Source: a bacterium (GTDB taxonomy: Bacteria; Hydrogenedentota; Hydrogenedentia; Hydrogenedentiales; SLHB01). From it: a stretch of 57,942 nt of DNA. Under the pieces are notes generated by a model. It searched no databases and was not told where the DNA came from. It saw only the letters and a program-made list of their open reading frames with translations. The translations under genes were made by a program, and so were the position numbers. Where the stretch lies: the NCBI GenBank assembly GCA_024231375.1, contig JAAEQP010001826.1:1-57942 (forward strand), given 5' to 3'. Of this stretch, positions 55,470 to 57,942 are shown one piece after another. Position 1 is the stretch's first letter, and each line of letters begins with the position of its first letter.

Positions 55470-57942
55470 TCTATCACTGGTTATTTCCGCGACGGCCACG
55501 CGCGCCTTCGGGACCGCCCGCGCGCTAGAGCGCGCATTCAAGCGCACCGCATCGTCCGGCCGCTCTGTTGGCCGCGGGCTCGGGATGCTTGGCGACGTCG
55601 GTTCCGGCGCGTTCTCTGCCATCACGGGCGGAATCGGTATGGCCGCCAAGGCGATCCGGACCGTGTTGGGCGGGGCCATCTCCTTCGCGACACGGGGACT
55701 CAAGCTGCTGGGCTTGGCGGGGGCCACTGCTGTCGGCGCGGTATGGGCGGGGCTCAAGGCCATGCGTCCATCCTCCGCCATCGAACAATACGGGATTCAG
55801 TTCGAGGTGTTGCTGAAGTCCGCGACGGCAGCCAAGGCCCGGGTGGCGGAGTTGTTCGACATCGCGAGCCGTACGCCCGTAACCACGCCCGAGGCGTTCG
55901 AGGCCGGCGCGCTCATGGAAGCGTTCGGCATCTACTCCAAAAAGGGCTTCATGCTCGCCGCCGACACGGCGAAGACGTTTGGCAAGTCCGTAACGGAAGT
56001 AGTGCGGAGCCTCGGCTACCTGTCCTCCGGCCGCGCGGGCGAGGCCATGGAATCGCTGATGCGTGTCGGCATCACCCGGGCAAAATTGAAACCGTTCGGC
56101 GTCGAGTTCTCGAAGGCCGGCTCGCTCGTGACGCCCGTAGCCGCCGCAATGGAGGCCGTGTTTGCGTACATGGAAGCGAACTATGGCGGGATGCTGACGC
56201 GGATGGGCACCACGTTCAAGGGCGCGTTGTCCAATATCGGCAGCGCGTGGTTCAAGTTCTGGGCTGACGCAGGCAAGGGGATGCTCCGGTACGTCACACC
56301 AGCGATCAACACCGTAACCGCGCTGATCAACCGTATGGCGGAGCGCGTCGGCACCGTGGACTTCTCGAAGTTCGGGATGGGGTTGCTGACGGGCGTCAAG
56401 GCCGCATCCTCATTCCTGGAAGACATGCTCGACCCGCAGAAGCGCGCGGGCGTAGCTGACGCCTTCAAGGCGTCCATTGAGGGCGCTTTCGACCAACCGT
56501 TTGAACAGATCATCGGCAAGTTCAAGGAACTGCCCGAGATGTTCGCCCGGGACATCGGGACGGTGCTCGGCACGTTCATCGGCAACTTCACCAAGATTGC
56601 GGTGGGGTTCTGGGAGGTCGGCAAGTCGGCCTTTGTGTATGGTGCGTCTCTGATAAGTGAGGCGCTTGAAGCTGGTGCCGTTGCCATTGGAACGGAAGTA
56701 TCCATGCGGATAGGGAAGACGTTTGAGGGCTTGCCCGGCAAGATCGCGCGCATTGGCCTCAAGGCTGGCCAAGGCGGACTTGGCGCGGTCGCGACGGCAG
56801 CCGATAAACTGATAGGAAAGCCCGTTGGTGGTGCCATCGTCCAAGCGGAGAAGGAAGGCTTTTCCGCCGCGTCCCTGGCGGCGCGCTTGCTGCCGAACCT
56901 GACGGAGCGCAGCCGGGAACGTGTCGAGGCGGCCGAAACCATGCCAGAACTGTCGCTGGCTATTGAGTCCAAGACGTTCGCGAAGCACGTTCAGTCGGCA
57001 TACGATCGGGCGTACCGCGATTTCCTTGGATGGAGCCCGAAGGCGGCAGGCGCGCAAATTTCCGATACCGCCAAGACTAGCAATGCATTCAGCGCCGCAC
57101 AGCAGAAGTTCCAAGAGATTACCGCAGACATGCCGAAGCTGGAAACGCTGGAGTTTGGCCGAAAGTTCAAAGATGGCCTTGTGGGCGCTGCCACGCAGCT
57201 TGTCGGCAACTATCGGGCGCTTGCCAAGACTGAGGCCATTGCACCGGACGGCCCGCCTGCACCGACGCTCGCCGACAAGGCCCGCGCGCGCCGCGAGGAA
57301 ATCATGGCCGATGGCGGACCGATGGCGGCCGCGCTCGAACGCGCCATCACCAAGGCCCGGACCGTCGACGTCGGCGGCGGCATGACCGGTATCGGCCGGA
57401 CGCTGGACAAGGTGCTGCCCGGGATACTGCTGAAGCATGACCCCAAATTCATGGACCAGATACTTGGCGCGCCGCCACCGAAGCGCGAGGGGTTCGTCCC
57501 GGCATCCGAGCGGCACATGCCAATTGACCCCGCCCGCGTGTCGGCCGCGATCACTGAGGCGTTCATGAAGATGGGGGAACTGCTCAAGCCGTCCGCGCCC
57601 GCGGTGATTACTCCGCCGACCGCAATGGCCCCGCCAACTGCGCCGGACCCGTTGGCCGGGTTCGTCTCCGCAGAAGACCGCTCGCCCGACATCGTTGGCG
57701 CCATTGACCGCTCAGCTAACACCATTGCGCAGTCTACCGTCGACGTCGGCGGCGGAATGACCGGCATCGGCCGGACGCTGGACAAGGTGCTGCCCGGGTT
57801 GCTGATGAAGCATGACCCCAAATTCATGGACCAGATACTTGGCGCGCCGCCACCGAAGCGCGAGGGGTTCGTCCCGGCATCCGAGCGGCACATGCCAATT
57901 GACCCCGCCCGCGTGTCGGCCGCGATCATGAGCGCGTTCACG
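55450..57942 (+). CDS. Tail tape measure protein, N-terminal part (3' partial)
   Basis: 831 codons to the window end, no stop; continues at 2-445. Opens ADKTFDLSLVISATATRAF, has Gly/Ala-rich hydrophobic segments (GAISFATRGLKLLGLAGATA, AVGAVWAGLKAM), YGIQFEVLLKSATAAKARVA and ANYGGMLTRMGTTFKGALSN, which are recognised tape-measure patterns. The C-terminal part contains tandem 125-residue repeats. The protein fills the tail tube and may form a channel in the host membrane. Confidence 0.88.
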   Translation, partial: MADKTFDLSLVISATATRAFGTARALERAFKRTASSGRSVGRGLGMLGDVGSGAFSAITGGIGMAAKAIRTVLGGAISFATRGLKLLGLAGATAVGAVWAGLKAMRPSSAIEQYGIQFEVLLKSATAAKARVAELFDIASRTPVTTPEAFEAGALMEAFGIYSKKGFMLAADTAKTFGKSVTEVVRSLGYLSSGRAGEAMESLMRVGITRAKLKPFGVEFSKAGSLVTPVAAAMEAVFAYMEANYGGMLTRMGTTFKGALSNIGSAWFKFWADAGKGMLRYVTPAINTVTALINRMAERVGTVDFSKFGMGLLTGVKAASSFLEDMLDPQKRAGVADAFKASIEGAFDQPFEQIIGKFKELPEMFARDIGTVLGTFIGNFTKIAVGFWEVGKSAFVYGASLISEALEAGAVAIGTEVSMRIGKTFEGLPGKIARIGLKAGQGGLGAVATAADKLIGKPVGGAIVQAEKEGFSAASLAARLLPNLTERSRERVEAAETMPELSLAIESKTFAKHVQSAYDRAYRDFLGWSPKAAGAQISDTAKTSNAFSAAQQKFQEITADMPKLETLEFGRKFKDGLVGAATQLVGNYRALAKTEAIAPDGPPAPTLADKARARREEIMADGGPMAAALERAITKARTVDVGGGMTGIGRTLDKVLPGILLKHDPKFMDQILGAPPPKREGFVPASERHMPIDPARVSAAITEAFMKMGELLKPSAPAVITPPTAMAPPTAPDPLAGFVSAEDRSPDIVGAIDRSANTIAQSTVDVGGGMTGIGRTLDKVLPGLLMKHDPKFMDQILGAPPPKREGFVPASERHMPIDPARVSAAIMSAFT
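57366..57942 (+). repeat. Tandem 375-base repeat in tape measure gene
   Basis: Copy 1 begins at 57366 (CGACGTCGGCGGCGG) and copy 2 at 57741; the second is cut by the window end and resumes at the window start. Each encodes GGGMTGIGRTLDKVLPG, KHDPKFMDQILGAPPPK and PAVITPPTAMAPPTAPDP. Copies are almost identical, indicating recent duplication or conversion. Confidence 0.93.

Noticed and set aside
57210..57941. Reverse-strand 243-residue frame at the window end
   Set aside because: Mirror of the tape-measure repeat in high-GC sequence; the forward frame has clear tape-measure features.
1..57942. Prophage or integrating phage
   Set aside because: No integrase, excisionase or host flank is seen; HTH proteins alone do not prove lysogeny.
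57361..57942. Terminal repeat as packaging direct terminal repeats
   Set aside because: The repeated bases lie inside a coding tandem repeat and differ near the edge, so they reflect gene repeats or assembly overlap rather than defined DNA ends.

Overview
The window is almost certainly a near-complete genome of a tailed double-stranded DNA phage (class Caudoviricetes). About 95 probable genes all lie on the + strand, tightly packed with ATGA, GTGA and TGATG overlaps, at high GC. The set includes both terminase subunits, portal, MuF-like protein, major capsid protein, tail chaperone, tape measure, fibres and phage replication genes. A tape measure of about 930 codons suggests a long-tailed, probably siphovirus-like particle. 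I see no integrase, DNA polymerase or RNA polymerase, and nothing that identifies the host beyond it being a bacterium. Both window ends fall inside the tape measure gene: bases 6-142 repeat 57806-57942 exactly and in frame, so the molecule is circular or circularly permuted, with the break placed in a 375-base internal repeat.

Layout. (1) 2-11930: end of the tape measure, distal tail proteins, two very large fibre or spike proteins, a LamG-like protein, then lipoproteins, a permuted NlpC/P60-like hydrolase and a one-helix membrane protein (probable lysis end), closed by a strong terminator at 11942-12000. (2) 12030-33480: early region. Short transcription units run from a dispersed promoter family (TTGAC-N16/17-TATANT). 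They encode a 15 x 24-base repeat protein, a putative Rad52-like annealing protein, SSB, NinB, a SPOUT RNA methylase, a replication initiator-like protein, DnaB helicase, a VRR nuclease, regulators, a two-domain glycosyltransferase, a metallophosphoesterase, a DUF4406-dATP/dGTP diphosphohydrolase fusion and an SNF2 helicase-DNA methyltransferase fusion. (3) 33574-38172: terminase, portal, a HExxH protein and a MuF-like protein. (4) 38282-49062: a cargo island inside the head genes with its own early-type promoters. It holds three SAM methyltransferase-like proteins, a GT10 fucosyltransferase, a B12-type radical SAM protein, an HNH nuclease, a sugar-nucleotide epimerase, a GDP-L-fucose synthase-like enzyme and a PAPS-reductase-like protein. 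(5) 49213-57942: a tRNA-Met-like gene, then scaffold, major capsid, a glycosyltransferase-like gene directly after the capsid gene, connector and tail genes, and the tape measure.

The observations I consider most worth pursuing are: the fucose-type glycan island inserted between MuF and scaffold; a second glycosyltransferase-like gene next to the capsid gene; early promoters that place an AUG at the predicted +1 (possible leaderless initiation) in 7 of 11 cases; a leader ORF that runs through a terminator hairpin ahead of the recombination gene; signal-peptide-like N-termini on four consecutive tail genes; and tRNA-like sequences in and beside the island. All function calls rest on motif reading alone; no database search was run.
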